Position numbers and translations under genes: made by a program
Part shown: positions 26,401 through 38,934 of the stretch, one piece after another
Layout: each line of letters begins with the position of its first letter
How positions within the stretch are numbered: the stretch's first letter is position 1
DNA from: Monocercomonoides exilis
Lineage: Eukaryota; Preaxostyla; Oxymonadida; Polymastigidae
NCBI GenBank assembly: GCA_001643675.2
Contig: LSRY02000011.1
Span: 248,001-312,000, forward strand
Length of the DNA: 64,000 bases
Direction: 5' to 3'
Notes under the pieces: generated by a model
The model's database searches: none
What the model was told of the DNA's origin: nothing
Seen by the model: the letters and a program-made list of their open reading frames with translations, nothing else

Positions 26401-29400
26401 ATCGAAAAGGAGCGTTTGCTGCAGCTGCAAAGGAAATATCAGGATGAAAGCAGACATGTTGTTGAACTCCATTCACAACTTATCAGAAACATCAGAAAGT
26501 TGCATGATGAAAGCGAAACAGAACGAAACTTGATGGAACAATCAGAAGATGCAAAAGCACTTTACGAGAATGGTAATTGTTTGAGTGATGATTTGTCAAC
26601 TGAAAACAAAGAAAAAGAAAAACCATCTGCCTCTGCCAGTTCTTCTGCTTCTTCTTCTTCTTCAGCTTCATCTTCTTCTGCTTCGTCATCATCACAGTCA
26701 TCCTCTCCATTGAGCGATCTGGCGCTGTTGGATTCGATTATGACAGGACTCTCATTTATTGCAGAGCAGCAGCAGACACTCGATGCTGATTTGATGCAGA
26801 TGAACGAACTGCTCGAGAGAAACACAGCTTCTTTGGAGGAGTATCAGCAGCGTGAAGCAGAAGGCCTTTCCTTCACTGCTAATTCATCAAGTCTTGGATC
26901 ACTTGGAAGAGATAAACATAACTCACTCTCCGAACTTCGGAATCTTATTGGCTCTCTCCAAAGTCACTTTGCTGATTCCAAAGAGGCAATCTCTTCTTTG
27001 TCAGCAGCCGCACAGTCAGCCAGAGAAGAATTATCAGCACTCTTTAAATTAATGCCAATGCAGCTGAAGGCACTCGAAGAAAATGTAAACAAAATGCTGC
27101 AATTGAACAACGAAGAAAAAGAGAAAATGCAGAAGGAGATGCAACAGACACTGGAAGACTACAAGGCGCAGATGGAGAAGCTGAAAAAGGAGGCAGAAGA
27201 AGCAGAAGCAAGAAAGCAGCAAGCAGAAGAGGAACTGTCAAAAGGCAGAGAGGAAGCACTTACGATTATGGAGAAGGTGAAAGTGGAGTGGCGAAGACGG
27301 AAATACGAGTTGGAGATGAGGCAGAAAGAGGTAGATCTGATGCTCGGAGGCAGCTCAAACGCTTCACAGCCAATGGCTCCTCAATCTGTCAGATTTGTGC
27401 CTGTGCAGACAACAACGACCACAACATACACAGCTCCCCCACCACCTCCTCCTCAACCTCAGCCAGCCCCGTCGATCCATCTGACAATAGACACTCCGCA
27501 ACAGTCCAACCAGCATTCACAAGTGAATGCTGTTCAGGATGCGACTCAGAGGTTTGTGGATGCACTGAACTCAGCAACTTCGCGTGTAATCAGCAATACA
27601 TCTGCTGCCAACTCAAGTCACAGCCCATCTCCTGCCCCGTCGCCTGTGCAATCTCCATCTCAATCAAGTGAGAATTCTTCATCCAAACAAGAAAAGACAA
27701 GCACCATGTCAAAAGTCAAGCAAAAGCTATCAAATGCTGCAAGCCATGCATCTTCTGCAATGAACGACTTTACTGAAAGGACAGGGATGAGCGAGCGAGA
27801 AATGGCACAGCAAGTGATTGATAACACAAGATTGGGCAAAGTGAAAGGAGTGAACAAGTTTATGGAAGCAACCGACAGAGCAATGGCAAAGAGAGAACAA
27901 TTGCATGGAAACACAGCAAATGCTCAGCAACAGCAGAGTGCATCGTTCCAGGAGATATCAGCAGAAGCGAGCACCACAAACGAGAATTACTTGAATCAGC
28001 ACCGCTGGATGAGTGACAGCGCATCACAGGAAGGCAAAAGTCTGGAGGAGCTTATTGGAGAAGAAGGAGACTCGATTGTGGATGAGATGGAGCGTGAAAG
28101 AGAGAGGGAGAGAGAAAGAGAAAGGGAATGGTACCGAAAGAGAGACGAAATGAGGGAAGAGGAAAGAAAGCAGGAGAGGATACAGACAAAGGAAAGGGAA
28201 GAGAAATGGCGCCTGGAAAGATTGGAAGCCGAAGAGAAGCTTTTGAATCTGACGAATGAGATGAAAGAGACGAGAAGGACAATCGATGACTTGACTGAGG
28301 ACAAGCAGCGTTTGACTAGACAGCTGGCACAAGCAGAGGCAGATCTGGCAGACATGAGGAGAAGAGAGGACGAGCGAACAAAGCAGCGGAACAGAGAAAG
28401 AGAAGAGGCAGAGAAGCGCATTCAGGAGGAGCGAGAGGGAAGAGAAAGAGAAAGGCAAAGATTTGAACAAGAGAGACAGGAGGAGAAAGAAGCGATTGAA
28501 AGGAGATGGCAAGAAAAGGAAGAGTTGAGGAAACAAGAGAGTTTAGAGGAGGAAAAACGACTTCAACAGCTGCTTGCCACTGAAAAAGAAGGAAGATTGA
28601 TTGAAAGAAAAGAGGCAGAAGAGAGAGAAAATGAGAGAAAGAGAAAGATGATGGAGTCTGAAGAAATCCAACGAAAAGAACGAGAAGAGTTTATTGAAGA
28701 AAAGAAGAACGAGTTGGCAAAGAAAGACGCAGAAATAGAAGCTGTGACCAGTCAGTTGCTGCAGCTTAGCTCAAAACACTCTGAACTGCTTCAGTTTATT
28801 GAAAAGGAGAAAATTGAACAGCAAAAGAAAGAGGATCAGGCAGCTAAGTCGATTCATCAGAGAGATTTCATTCTGGATGTGCTGACAGAAATGATGCAAA
28901 GCAAACAGAAAAGTGATTCTGCATCAGAACAAAGCAAAGCATCAGCTGAAAATGAAGGTGAAAGGAGCAAATGTGCGCTTTCACTCTCTCAACGCATTGG
29001 AGGAGCATTGAATGTTCTCAACTCGATCTATTCAAAAATATCACCGCCAGAAGAAGAGAAAGATTCTGAACAGAAAAACACATCTGATTCAGCTTCGGCA
29101 GAAGAGCAATTGGTTGACGATTCAATCAAACAGAAACTGCCAAGGATAATCAGCGGGGTGACACTACTGAAAGAGGAGGAAGAAAAACGAATGGCCGAAA
29201 GGATGGAAGAAAAGATGCGAAATGAAGTTGCGCAAACTCAAATGGGGATGCAATTTTCTGACGTTGCAGCGACAAATGAACGAATGTTTGAGCTTCTTGC
29301 TAATCTGAACGCAGAGAAAACAAAGTATGTTCAAAGGTTGATAGGATTTAAGGAAATATTCGGAAGATCTGAAAGCAATAAAGAAAGTGAAGTTGCTCAA

Positions 29401-31127
29401 CCTGAAGTAAAAATTACCCATCTGTTAGGGTCTTTGAACTTAGAAGCTGAAAGGGAAAATGATGAAAAATGTTCAAATGTCCAAGAGAACAAAGAAATAG
29501 ATGAAGTGAATGAAAAAGATTCATCATTCAAGCTCGAAGAAGGAGAAGAAGAGAAAGAGCAGCAATCAACAAATTCGATAAATGAACCCACAAAAGAATC
29601 AGAAGTTATAAATTCAACATCTTGTGACACAAAAGACTCATCTGAAATACAATCATTGTCTGCATCTTCTTCTTCTTCGTCTGCTTCTTTGTCTTCTACA
29701 CACACTGAACCACTTTCACTTTCACCTCATTCACTTTCATCGGAATCATCAACTTCTGCTTCTTCTGCTTCTGCTTCTGCTTCTGCTTCTTCTTCTTCTT
29801 CTTCTTCTTCTTCATTGAACGAAGAACCTGAAAGTGAATGTTCCGACAAACTGAGGAATGCGCCTTATTCATTTGATTCATTTGGCAATCTGTTGGAATC
29901 TCTGACCCATTCAATAGACGCGCTTCAGCAGGAGTGTGTGATTGCAATGGAAGAGTGCCAGAAAGAGAAGTCAGAGAAACTTCTTGTTATCAACGAACTG
30001 GAGGAAGCAAAGAACAACAATGGTGAACTGATGAAAAAGCTGAAGGAGAAGGAAGAGGGAATCAATGAACTTGATGGAGAATTACAAAAGGGAAGGGAGA
30101 AGATAAACGAACTGAACTTGTCAATCGAAGAAAATGAAAGAGCACGGAATGAAGTGGAGATGGGATTTGAAGAAGAAAGAGGAAGAAGCCTTGAGACATT
30201 ATGCGAACTGAAAAGTCGAGTGAGGCAATTGGAAGAAGAGCTCGTTAATTACAAGAACGAAGTGAGTGAAGAAATTTCGCAAATAAAAGAGGAGGAAAAG
30301 AAGGAAGCAGAAAAACTTTTGGAAGTGATCGACAAGAAAGAAGAAGAGAGAATTCAACAGAATTTAGCGATTGATGCATTGGAGGAGAAATTAGACAAAA
30401 CAAGAAAGGAGTTGGAAAAAGCGATGGAAGAAGGATGCAGGTTGGAGAATGTGGTTAGCATGTTCAGTGAAGAACGAAGGCTAATCATCGAACGAGAAAA
30501 ATGTCTGAATGACGAGCATGAGGCAGTGAAATTGGACTTGGATGATGTCAAGCAGAAGAATGAGAAGCTTTCAGAGGAACTGGCAAAAAGCAAAGAGACG
30601 CGAGAAGAATTGGAAAAGACGTTGAAAGAGAAAGAGGAGTCGTTCCGTTCATCGATGAAAGAAGTTGAGGTTTGGGTGGACAAAGTGGAGGAAATGGAAG
30701 AAGAATGTGTTGCTTTGGGAGAAGAATGGAGTCGAATGAAAGAAGATGCATTGACAACGAAAGCTGCTGCACAGGAAGCGAAAGAAGTAAGAGAAATACA
30801 ATTTGAAGAGTTGGAACAGAAACTGCAAAAATTGACAGAGTGCTATTCACAAACAGCTGATGAACTTGAAGAAAAAAGGAATTTGATTGAAGTGTGCTTT
30901 GCTATTTATCGATGTTATTTCATTTATCAAAAAACATAATTTTTTGTTTTTATTTGTTCCACATTATTTCTTTTATTGGTGTTTGATATAAACAGAATCA
31001 AGAAGAGACAATACAGCAATTGCAGGACGAACTGGAAGCAGCAAATTCTTTGAATAATGATTTGCAGGTGCAGCTCCAACATGCCGAGCGAAAGAAAGCA
31101 GCAAGAAAGATATTTTTCAAAAAATGA
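23431..31127 (+). CDS. Giant coiled-coil protein (2,492 residues)
   Basis: Three exons: 23431-23638, 23753-30891 and 30996-31127 (TGA), with matching phases. Most of the protein is heptad-rich coiled coil, e.g. ELLQELYEATVAELHEAQQE near the N-terminus, KQRLLLQIQLLKEAEERL, and long Glu/Lys/Arg segments encoded around 28000-28850 and 29950-30890. Coiled coils are separated by Ser/Ala linkers (around 25220, 25930, 26640 and 29660-29815) and a Pro-rich PPPPPPQPQPAP segment at about 27450. A distinct non-repetitive block at about 27706-27903 contains MSKVKQKLSNAASHAS, TERTGMSEREMAQQV and KVKGVNKFMEATDRAM. The architecture resembles golgins or centrosomal/basal-body scaffolds, but coiled coils give little family evidence. 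An alternative ATG at 23421 is out of frame, so 23431 was used. Confidence 0.8.
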
Positions 31128-31963
31128 AAGAATTATTTGAACAAGAATAACAGAATTTTCATTGGTATAGCCCGTTTTGAAGTCAGAATCTTTGACTATA
31201 TTTCAAAGATGCTTGATGAGAGCTAGAAAGTTTCATCATCAGAACAAAAGTCGAAGATAAGAATTCTGAAATTATGGACTTCTGCTTGAGCTTTATTCCA
31301 TAAGGAAGGAAGCACTTTTTTTAAACATGCATTTCTAATAAATGGTGCATCCTTTACAAAAAGTTTGAAGCTGTGCAACTTACAAACCAAGTTTTTTCGA
31401 TTTTTTATTCAACAATATTATCAACAGTCAACTTTCACATTGATAAATAATTTTTGTAGATAAAATTTCGGTTGTGCATTTTTTTATTTTTTCAATTGAT
31501 TAATCACACAATTATGTTTTTGCATTTTTTTTTACTGAAAGTCTTTTCTCCTCTTTTCAGAAAATAAATTTTCTTTCTCAATTTTTTCTTCAAATAAAGT
31601 CATTTTCATTTTAAAGAGTAAGTTGTGATAAAAAACGAAAATATAATCAAAGAAATAAACAAAAAAGATGATCAGTTAATAATATAGAAGTCAGTTGATG
31701 AATAATTTGATATTTTATTGTCGCATTGAGTAATTATTTCCGAATATTCACATGATTTGTTGTTGATTGTTCCAAATTTATAAAAAAATTTAATTCCACG
31801 AGAGCTGTTTCTTTTTTTAATTGAATATTTAAATTTTTTTATTTCGAATCATTCTTGTCAGATTTTGATAAATGAAAAAACAATATTTTGAATAATGGGG
31901 TTATCAAAACAATAAACAATTAATTTGCAAGGGATTAAGACAAAAGCGAGTTAATTTTTGTGA
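31128..31963. other. Intergenic, 836 bp
   Basis: AT-rich spacer between two large genes on the same strand. It contains no supported gene; a weak C/D-box-like arrangement near 31213-31270 was considered and not accepted. Confidence 0.6.
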
Positions 31964-34900
31964 ATGGATTCATCATCCGAAGCTCCAATTCAATATGAAC
32001 ATTCATTAAGAGAAAAGATATCGAGCCTATCCGACAATTTGCTTTCTTTTTCTGAGTTTGAAAACGAAGTCAATGAAATTGTTGGCATGCTTCAACATGA
32101 TGAGAATGAAAACAATCATATTGAAGAAGATTTCGTAGAAATTTCATCTCGTGCATTCAAGGTTTTGACACAAGATAAACAAATTTGTCTTTTGAATTTG
32201 TTTGCCATGTACGTAAATAAAGGTAACAAAGAACAAGATTTTTATTTTCAGATGATTTACACATATAATTTTTGTATATATTTAGAACAATTTGAACAGC
32301 GAAAACAAGATTTTGAGTTGATAGTACCCGAGATATATGAAATTTTGCGTTCTTTATTGGAAGCAGGTATGACTTTCTTCCTTTTTAAAATTATTTGCGC
32401 TAAACTTCCATTTAGAGAGTTTTGGAGACATTGCGTTCGTGTTAAGATATTTAGCTAAGCTTATTGAAGCTTATCCATCTTATTATTCTCAGATTTATGT
32501 TGAACGATATTTAAACATATTTAATCAAATACATGAGAAATTAGATAGCGCTGCAAGCAGTGAAACTCAAGATATTGAAAATAAACTTCCATCTTCAACA
32601 ATAAAAGAAGATATCTTAACTCAAATCCAGATATGCGTTAATATTTTGGTAAAGCAGGAAAATGTCAAACACTTTTTTGAAGAAGAAGACATTCCCATTC
32701 GACTCAAACAATTTGCTGAAAAAAGATTAAATGCTCACGATGCTGAAAACAAACAAGAACATTCTGAAAATTTTGAACAAAACAACAAGGAGAACGAGGA
32801 TTTGTCATCCAACAATGAAGAGCAAAACAACAGTGATGAATCAAAAGAAATGCAGATTTCGAGCGAAGTGACTGAAATTGACAGCGCATCTGAACAGAAT
32901 GCAAACGGAGCTGATGAGTCTGAAGTTAAGAACACAGAAGAGGAGGAAAAGATTCATACTGATTCTTCTTCGAAAGAAGATGAAGATGAAAAGAATGAAA
33001 ATAACAATGAAACGGCACAACCTAAAGAGCAGGGTTCTCCTTCTGCCTTAACTGAAGAAGAAACTGGGTTGCAAGAAAACAAGAAAGAGATGGATGAGAA
33101 AGAAGCGAAGGAGGAAGAGAAAAGTGAAAAAGAGACATCTGAGCAACAAAAAGAAGATGCAACAGAAAATGCTTCTGAGGAAAACAATACAAAACAAGCA
33201 GAACACGAAGCAAAGGAAGGAAGCGAAAATGTTGAAGAAGAAAAAGTTAGCGAGGAAAATGATGAATCGAAGGGGAATGAGAAAGAAGAAGAAAAGAAAG
33301 ACGACGAAGTTAAAAACGAAAGCAAAGCAGAAGAAGAAATCGAAGAGAAGGAAGAGAAGGAAGAGGAAAAGGAAGAAAAGAAGGAAGAAGACGAAAGAAA
33401 AGATGACAAACAGAAAGAAGAGACAAGAGAAGAAGTGGTAGAAGAAGAAGATGAAAACAAAAAAGAAGAAGATTTGGTGGATGAAACTGAACATTCAGAT
33501 GAGACAAACAGTGAAACAGATAAACAGAAGGAAGCAGATGCAATTTCTGAGAAGGAAGAAAAAGAAGAGAAAGAAGAGAAAGAAGAGAAGGAAGAGAAGG
33601 AAGAAAAAGAAGAAAAGGAAGAAGCCGAAGAAGAAAAAGAAAAGGCAGAAAGTGAAATGAATCTGAATGATGATGAAAAAGACACCAAAGAGGATGAGAA
33701 TGAACCAGAATTGGGATTTGTGAATTTCGGAGATGAAGAAGCAGCAGAAGAAGAGAAGGAAGAGAAGGAAGAGAAAGAAGAGAAAGAAGAGAAAGAAGAA
33801 AAGGAGAAAGGAGAAAAAGAAGACGAAGAGGGAAATGAAGAAGGAAAAGAAGAAAAAGAAGAAAAAGATGGCACAGAGAATGAAGCAAAAGAAGAGGCAT
33901 CAGATGTTTCTGACCAATGTCTGTTGAACAGTCCAATTGAAGCACAAGAGCTTGGCTTTGTGTCATTCGGAGCAGACGACATTTCTGAAGAGATAAGAGA
34001 GACAGAACAAACAAGCGAGGGAGAAGAAGAGGGAAAAGAAGGAAAGGAAGACGAGGAAAGCGGTGAAGGGCTGAAGAGACTGGGTTTCTTGAACTTTGGG
34101 GCAGATTATGTGGAGGAAGAGATCGAAGAATGCTGCGAAGAGGAAGCAACAAGCAGAGAAGGCGAGAAAAGTGAAGACGAACTAGAAAAACTGGGGTTTG
34201 TCACTATGAGGCGCCCAAAAGCAGCAGGAGAAGAAGGAGAAAGTGAAGAAGAAGATGATGATGAGTGTGATGAAGATGAGGAAGGAAAAAGAAGGTTGGA
34301 TGGATGTGACGAGCAGAATGACAGCAAGCTGATGAAAATGATCGGATTTGTTTCTGTGCGGACGCCTGGAAAGAAAGGGAAGAGCGACAGACAAGAAGGA
34401 TTGATGGGGAGCAGTGCAAAGAGGGAAGGGGAAGATGAAGAAGAAGAAGAAGAGGAGGAGGAGGAGGCAGATGATGATGATAGCAAAAGAGGATCTAACA
34501 AGTTTAGAGGAGCAGCTGAGAAAGTTATGATGATGACACCGTTTCGTCTGATGTTGGATAGAATCCGGTCATCACCTCCTTCATCAGCATCATCCTTTTC
34601 CTCTTCATCATCATCACCTTATTCTTCTTCTTCTCCCTCCTCTTCCTCCTCCTCTGCCTATGCCAACACAATGTCTGCTATTCAGTATTCTCCAACAGAC
34701 TCTCCACTGAAAGAGCAGAGAAGAGCAGACCAATCCAGCGACGAGAAAAGCTGTCTGTTTGACAGCGATTTAGAGACTGAGCGGAAAGGAAAGAGACTTC
34801 TGCTGTCTGATCTTTCCAGTTCCCCTGTGAAGTCTCCTTCTTCTTTTGCTTCTTCTTCTTCTTCTCGCTCGCCATCGCTGATGAGTGTCATCAGAAACCT

Positions 34901-37289
34901 TACTCTTCAAATAAAAGCACTCCCAAAATACACAAAATCTCCTTTTCTCTCTTCGTTTATTACTTCTCCTCATCCAATATCTGCTTCTTCTGCTTCTTCT
35001 GCTTCTTCTGCTTCTTCTGCTTCTTCTGATTATTCACTTTCTGCCACCACATCATCATCTTTTTCATCATCCTCTTCCTCTTCTTCCTCTTCCTCTTCAT
35101 ATGTTTGCTCTCCACCATTTCTGATTCTCTATTCGAACTTTCAGATTTTGCATGAGCTGTTTTCTAATCCAAATGCTCGTTTGTTTTCGTCTGTTGCTTC
35201 TGCAAACAATTCTCCATTGAAATCATCTCCTTCTGCTTCAACATCCTCTTCCTCCTCTTCTTCTTTCTCTTCTTCTTCTTCTTCTTCTTCTCTTTCTACT
35301 TCTTCGAGTCTTTTGGCAGTAATTCGCTGTATCAACTCAATTCTCAGGAGGAAAGAAGGAAGAAATGCAGTCACAAACTGGAAGTTCCACTCGCAGAAGC
35401 TGAAGAAGCAGCAGCCGAAAGGAAAGAAAAAGAAAGGTGGAGACGAAGAAAACAGAGAAGCAGCATTGGCTGAGGCAGAAGAGGTGATAAACAATGCGAA
35501 GTTGTGCATGCTGTCGTTGATGGACCAGAACAGACTGAAGGAGAATGCTTCAGTTGATTCAAAGACATCTGTTTCTGTTGTGCATCCCTCTCCTCTCCTT
35601 CAGTTTTCCGTTTTTCCTCTTCAAATGCTGCTTTCTTTGCTTTCTGCCTTCTTTGCTGCTCTGAAGAGATTTGACTGGGCAAAAGACGAGCACATCTGTG
35701 TGGATGTGAGCAGCGTGTGTTCAGAGAAGATGGATGGAAATGGCTCAAATAGCTCTGTTTTGATGAGTCCAGCAGCATTCTTCGACATTCTGCAGTATCT
35801 TCTGATGGTGCTGGTGTCTCTGTCTCTTCTGCGCTCTGTCAAACAGGGCATTTTGTTAGTAGGGAAGGAAGAGGAAAAGAAAGAGAAGGAGAAGGAGAAA
35901 GAGAAAGAGGATGGTAAAGATAGAGATGAAGATGCAAATGCAAATAATATGAAGGAAGGATACAAAGACACAGAGAAAGGAAAATCATGCATAACTTATG
36001 TGATATGTGGAATGATAGAAGCAATTCTTAATCTTTCATTGAGCATCGAAAGGGCAGAAAAGACAGAGAAAAAAGAATCATCCACTTCTTGTTTGATTCA
36101 ATCAGAAAGATTGGAAACAAAACCAACTGCAACAAATGGCAGACATCAGTCCAATTATCGTTCTGCTCCTCTGTTTAGCTCAAATTCTGCTTCTGCATCT
36201 TCTTCTTCTTCCTCTTCTTCTTCTCCTCCTCCTTCTCTTCCAATGCCAAATAAAGTGTCTTTGTCTGTTTTGTCTTCTCTTATTGAGCTTCTCTTCCGCC
36301 TCTCTGCCAATCTGCTCTTCCTTCCTGCTGCTGCTGAAAGCTTCATATCTGTCTCTTCGTCATCATCATCATCATCATCTTCTTCTTCTTCTTCTTCTTC
36401 ATATTTCATCAGTCTCTGTGCACGTGCCATCAAAGAAGAGCACGACAGAATGGTCAGCTTCGAAAAAGCAGAGAAAAAGCTGAATTCTTCTTCTGACTCA
36501 CTTCTCAATACAACAACAACAACACCGTCATCATCGTCATCATCATCATCCTTCAATTCTTCTCCATCTTCTCGTTCTTCTCCAACAAAGTCATCATCAT
36601 CATCTTCTTCTTCTTCTTCTTCCATCTCTCATTTAGAATCTGTTGTGATGCACTGTCTTTCCCTCATCTCTCTCTATCCTCCTTCGCTCTCTGCATTTTT
36701 GTCAGCTGGCATCGTCTCCTTCTCCATCGGCATCACAAAAAGAGCAGCAAGAATACTTCTAAAGGAAGACACACTGAAAGAGAAAGAGAAAGAGAAAGAG
36801 ATGAACTCTTCTTTCGCATCTCCTTCAAAACAGATACAGCTATCATCGTCTTCTTCTTCTTCTTCCTCTTCCTCTTCTTCAGCATCTCCTGCTCTTTCAC
36901 TCCTTTGCCATTCTTCTCTTCTCTTCCGCTCTTTTGCCCAGCACAGCACATCCCTCTCTTTCCTCAGCCAGCTCCCAATCTTCGCTTTCGAGCAATCCCC
37001 CTCGCCTTCTCTTTCCTCTTCTCCGTCTCGTTCTCTACCTCGTTCGAATGTGCCTTTTGGAATTCTTTCGCTTCTTGCCTCACACAACTGCATCTCTTCC
37101 TTTGAGAACTACGCGTTTGTCGCCTACGTGTACTTGGATTACTGCGCAAAATATAGATCATTCGATCATGACTCTCGGCTTTTTTACAATGCCTTAGAGA
37201 ATATTTCTACTGAAAATTGCACTGAAGGAGACGTCATAAATAAATGGGTTAATAGGCTTAAAAATTCAATGGAACCGTTTGATAGGTAA
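31964..37289 (+). CDS. Acidic and Ser-rich protein with LGFVxFG repeats (1,737 residues)
   Basis: Exons 31964-32222, 32286-32366 and 32416-37289 (TAA), phases closing. The N-terminal ~230 residues look helical and globular (SRAFKVLTQDKQICLLNLF, then FGDIAFVLRYLAKLIEAYP). A ~400-residue Glu/Lys-rich region follows, grading into the LGFVxFG repeat section. The C-terminal half alternates poly-Ser with hydrophobic helical stretches such as PLLQFSVFPLQMLLSLLSAF, FFDILQYLLMVLVSLSLLRS and ESVVMHCLSLISLYPPSLSA, so a helical-repeat fold fragmented by poly-Ser insertions is plausible. Before the stop the codon pattern allows a GTAAAA donor at about 37287 and a CTTGCAG acceptor ending at 37327, which would replace the last residues with a short tail. 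No family recognised. Confidence 0.72.
33711..34361 (+). repeat. Five LGFVxFG-type protein repeats within the acidic protein
   Basis: In-frame copies start at 33711 (ELGFVNFGDEE), 33951 (ELGFVSFGADD), 34080 (RLGFLNFGADY), 34191 (KLGFVTMRRPK) and about 34338 (MIGFVSVRTPG). The copies are separated by 110-240 bp of acidic low-complexity sequence. Later copies decay from FG-acidic to a basic ending. Confidence 0.85.
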
Positions 37290-37516
37290 AATTTATAAAA
37301 GTAATGATTGTTTAAATTTTCTTGCAGATCACAAAAATATTCTGTTCGTTTATCCTTTTTTTTTTTTTCTTTTCATCGTATTTATTTTAATACTTTTGTT
37401 GATTTATTAATAATAAAAATAATTTATTTGACTGAATGTTTAAGCGAATAATTGGAATTGTTTAGATTGGGTTTGTCGATCTGTTTGTAACAAAACCAAA
37501 CAACTCAATAGACAAA

Positions 37517-38476
37517 ATGAAAGTTCTTATTGTTGATACCTTTTCCGCAAAAGCAATGGATGAGCTCAAGGCAGCTGGAATTGAGGTTATTTATGATACA
37601 AAAATGAAGGGAGACCTTTTGACAGAAGGACTGAAAGCAAACAAACCAGAGGTCCTTGTTGTGAGAAGCACAAAGGTGCAAGTTCCTCAGCTTGATGCTG
37701 GTGCTCCTGAACTTAAGATGGTCGTGCGTGCTGGTTCGGGATATGATACCATTGACACAGCTGCTGCAAAGGAAAGAAATGTTGCTGTTTGCAATACCCC
37801 AGGAATGAACGCAACAGCAGTTGCAGAATTGGTTTTCGGCTTTATCCTTACATCAGATCGATACCTTCACGAAAATATTCAACTCTTCCGCGAAGGAAAG
37901 TGGGCAAAAGGAAAATATGCCAAATGCCACGGAATTAAAGGAAGCACACTCGGTCTGATTGGCTTTGGAAACATTGGAAAGCTTGTTTGCGATCGCGCTC
38001 GTGCGTTTGAGATGAACATCATTGCATATGATCCGTTCATCCCCGCAGCCACCATGGAGGCGGCTGGTGCAAAAGTTACAACTGACATTTATGAAATTGC
38101 AGCAAATTGCGATTTCATTACTATCCATGTTCCAGGAGGAGAAAAAACAAAAGGCATGGTTAATGATGCATTCCTCTCAAAGATGCGCCCAGGTTCAGTT
38201 ATCATCAACACTTCTCGTGCAACAATTATTGATGAGCCAGCTTTGATCAAACATGTGACAGAACGTGGAATTCGCGCTTGTGTTGATGTCATGTCAAATG
38301 AGCCAGCTGAAAAAGAAGGAGAATTTAAGCACCCATTTGGTGAAGTTCCAGGAATTCTTGTTTCTCATCACATCGGTGCATCTACAGTTCAAGCAGAATC
38401 TGCAATTGGAGAAGAAGCTCTGCGTGTTGTTCTTTCATTTGCCCAGAAAGGCGAAATTCTTCACAGAGTTAATTAA
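37517..38476 (+). CDS. serA: D-3-phosphoglycerate dehydrogenase-like 2-hydroxyacid dehydrogenase
   Basis: 319 residues, one exon. It would oxidise 3-phosphoglycerate with NAD+ in the first step of serine synthesis; other 2-hydroxyacids cannot be excluded. Seen in order: the substrate-binding region VVRAGSGYDTID, the Rossmann glycine motif GLIGFGNIGK, and the catalytic Arg (VIINTSRATIIDEPAL), Glu (DVMSNEPAEK) and His (SHHIGAST) in the positions known for this family. It ends after the catalytic domains, with no ACT regulatory domain, so it is the short, non-allosteric form like that of Entamoeba and several anaerobes. It lacks introns and homopolymers, unlike its neighbours, which may reflect high expression or acquisition by transfer. 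Confidence 0.92.
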   Translation: MKVLIVDTFSAKAMDELKAAGIEVIYDTKMKGDLLTEGLKANKPEVLVVRSTKVQVPQLDAGAPELKMVVRAGSGYDTIDTAAAKERNVAVCNTPGMNATAVAELVFGFILTSDRYLHENIQLFREGKWAKGKYAKCHGIKGSTLGLIGFGNIGKLVCDRARAFEMNIIAYDPFIPAATMEAAGAKVTTDIYEIAANCDFITIHVPGGEKTKGMVNDAFLSKMRPGSVIINTSRATIIDEPALIKHVTERGIRACVDVMSNEPAEKEGEFKHPFGEVPGILVSHHIGASTVQAESAIGEEALRVVLSFAQKGEILHRVN

Positions 38477-38934
38477 AAGTTAATATTTTAATTAATTCGA
38501 AGTCTTATAAAGTCATGTTTAACAATTTGGCTGTTGATATTTCTTATTTTTTTTTCTTTATTGTTGGTGGTTTGTAAAATTGCGAGTGTATTTTTATTTT
38601 ATAATAATTCCTGTTGATTTTTGAGCGAATCTTTCGTTTTCTTTTAAACATTAAGCTTAATTATTACAAATTTTTATTTATTTGAATTTTAACCAAAACG
38701 TGAAATTGGTTCTTGTTGGGTTTTTCTTTAACAAATGTATATAATTTAAAATATAACGAATTGTTTCGTTTCAAATTGTAATTTAAATCAAAAAATGAAA
38801 TTGTGAAAAGAATATTTGTGAAAGAAAAGAGAAATTTGTGTATTTTTCGTTTTTTCAAATAATAAGAGGTTATTTCATGGTACAAGCAATAACAAATAAG
38901 AATATTACCCATGGAAAGTGACTTGAATTTGATA
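38477..38934. other. Intergenic, convergent 3' ends
   Basis: AT-rich 458 bp between the dehydrogenase stop and the stop of the small membrane-protein gene on the other strand. Nothing beyond UTRs is visible. Confidence 0.6.

Noticed and set aside
31213-31270. TTGATGA ... CTGA arrangement like a C/D-box snoRNA
   Set aside because: Box C is imperfect, there is no clear terminal stem and no identifiable guide target.
32954-34501. Long Ser- and Leu-rich open frames antisense to the acidic gene
   Set aside because: GAA/GAG repeats read backwards give Ser or Leu codons; no domain, start context or splice support. The same holds at 14189, 19892, 36155, 41055 and similar places.
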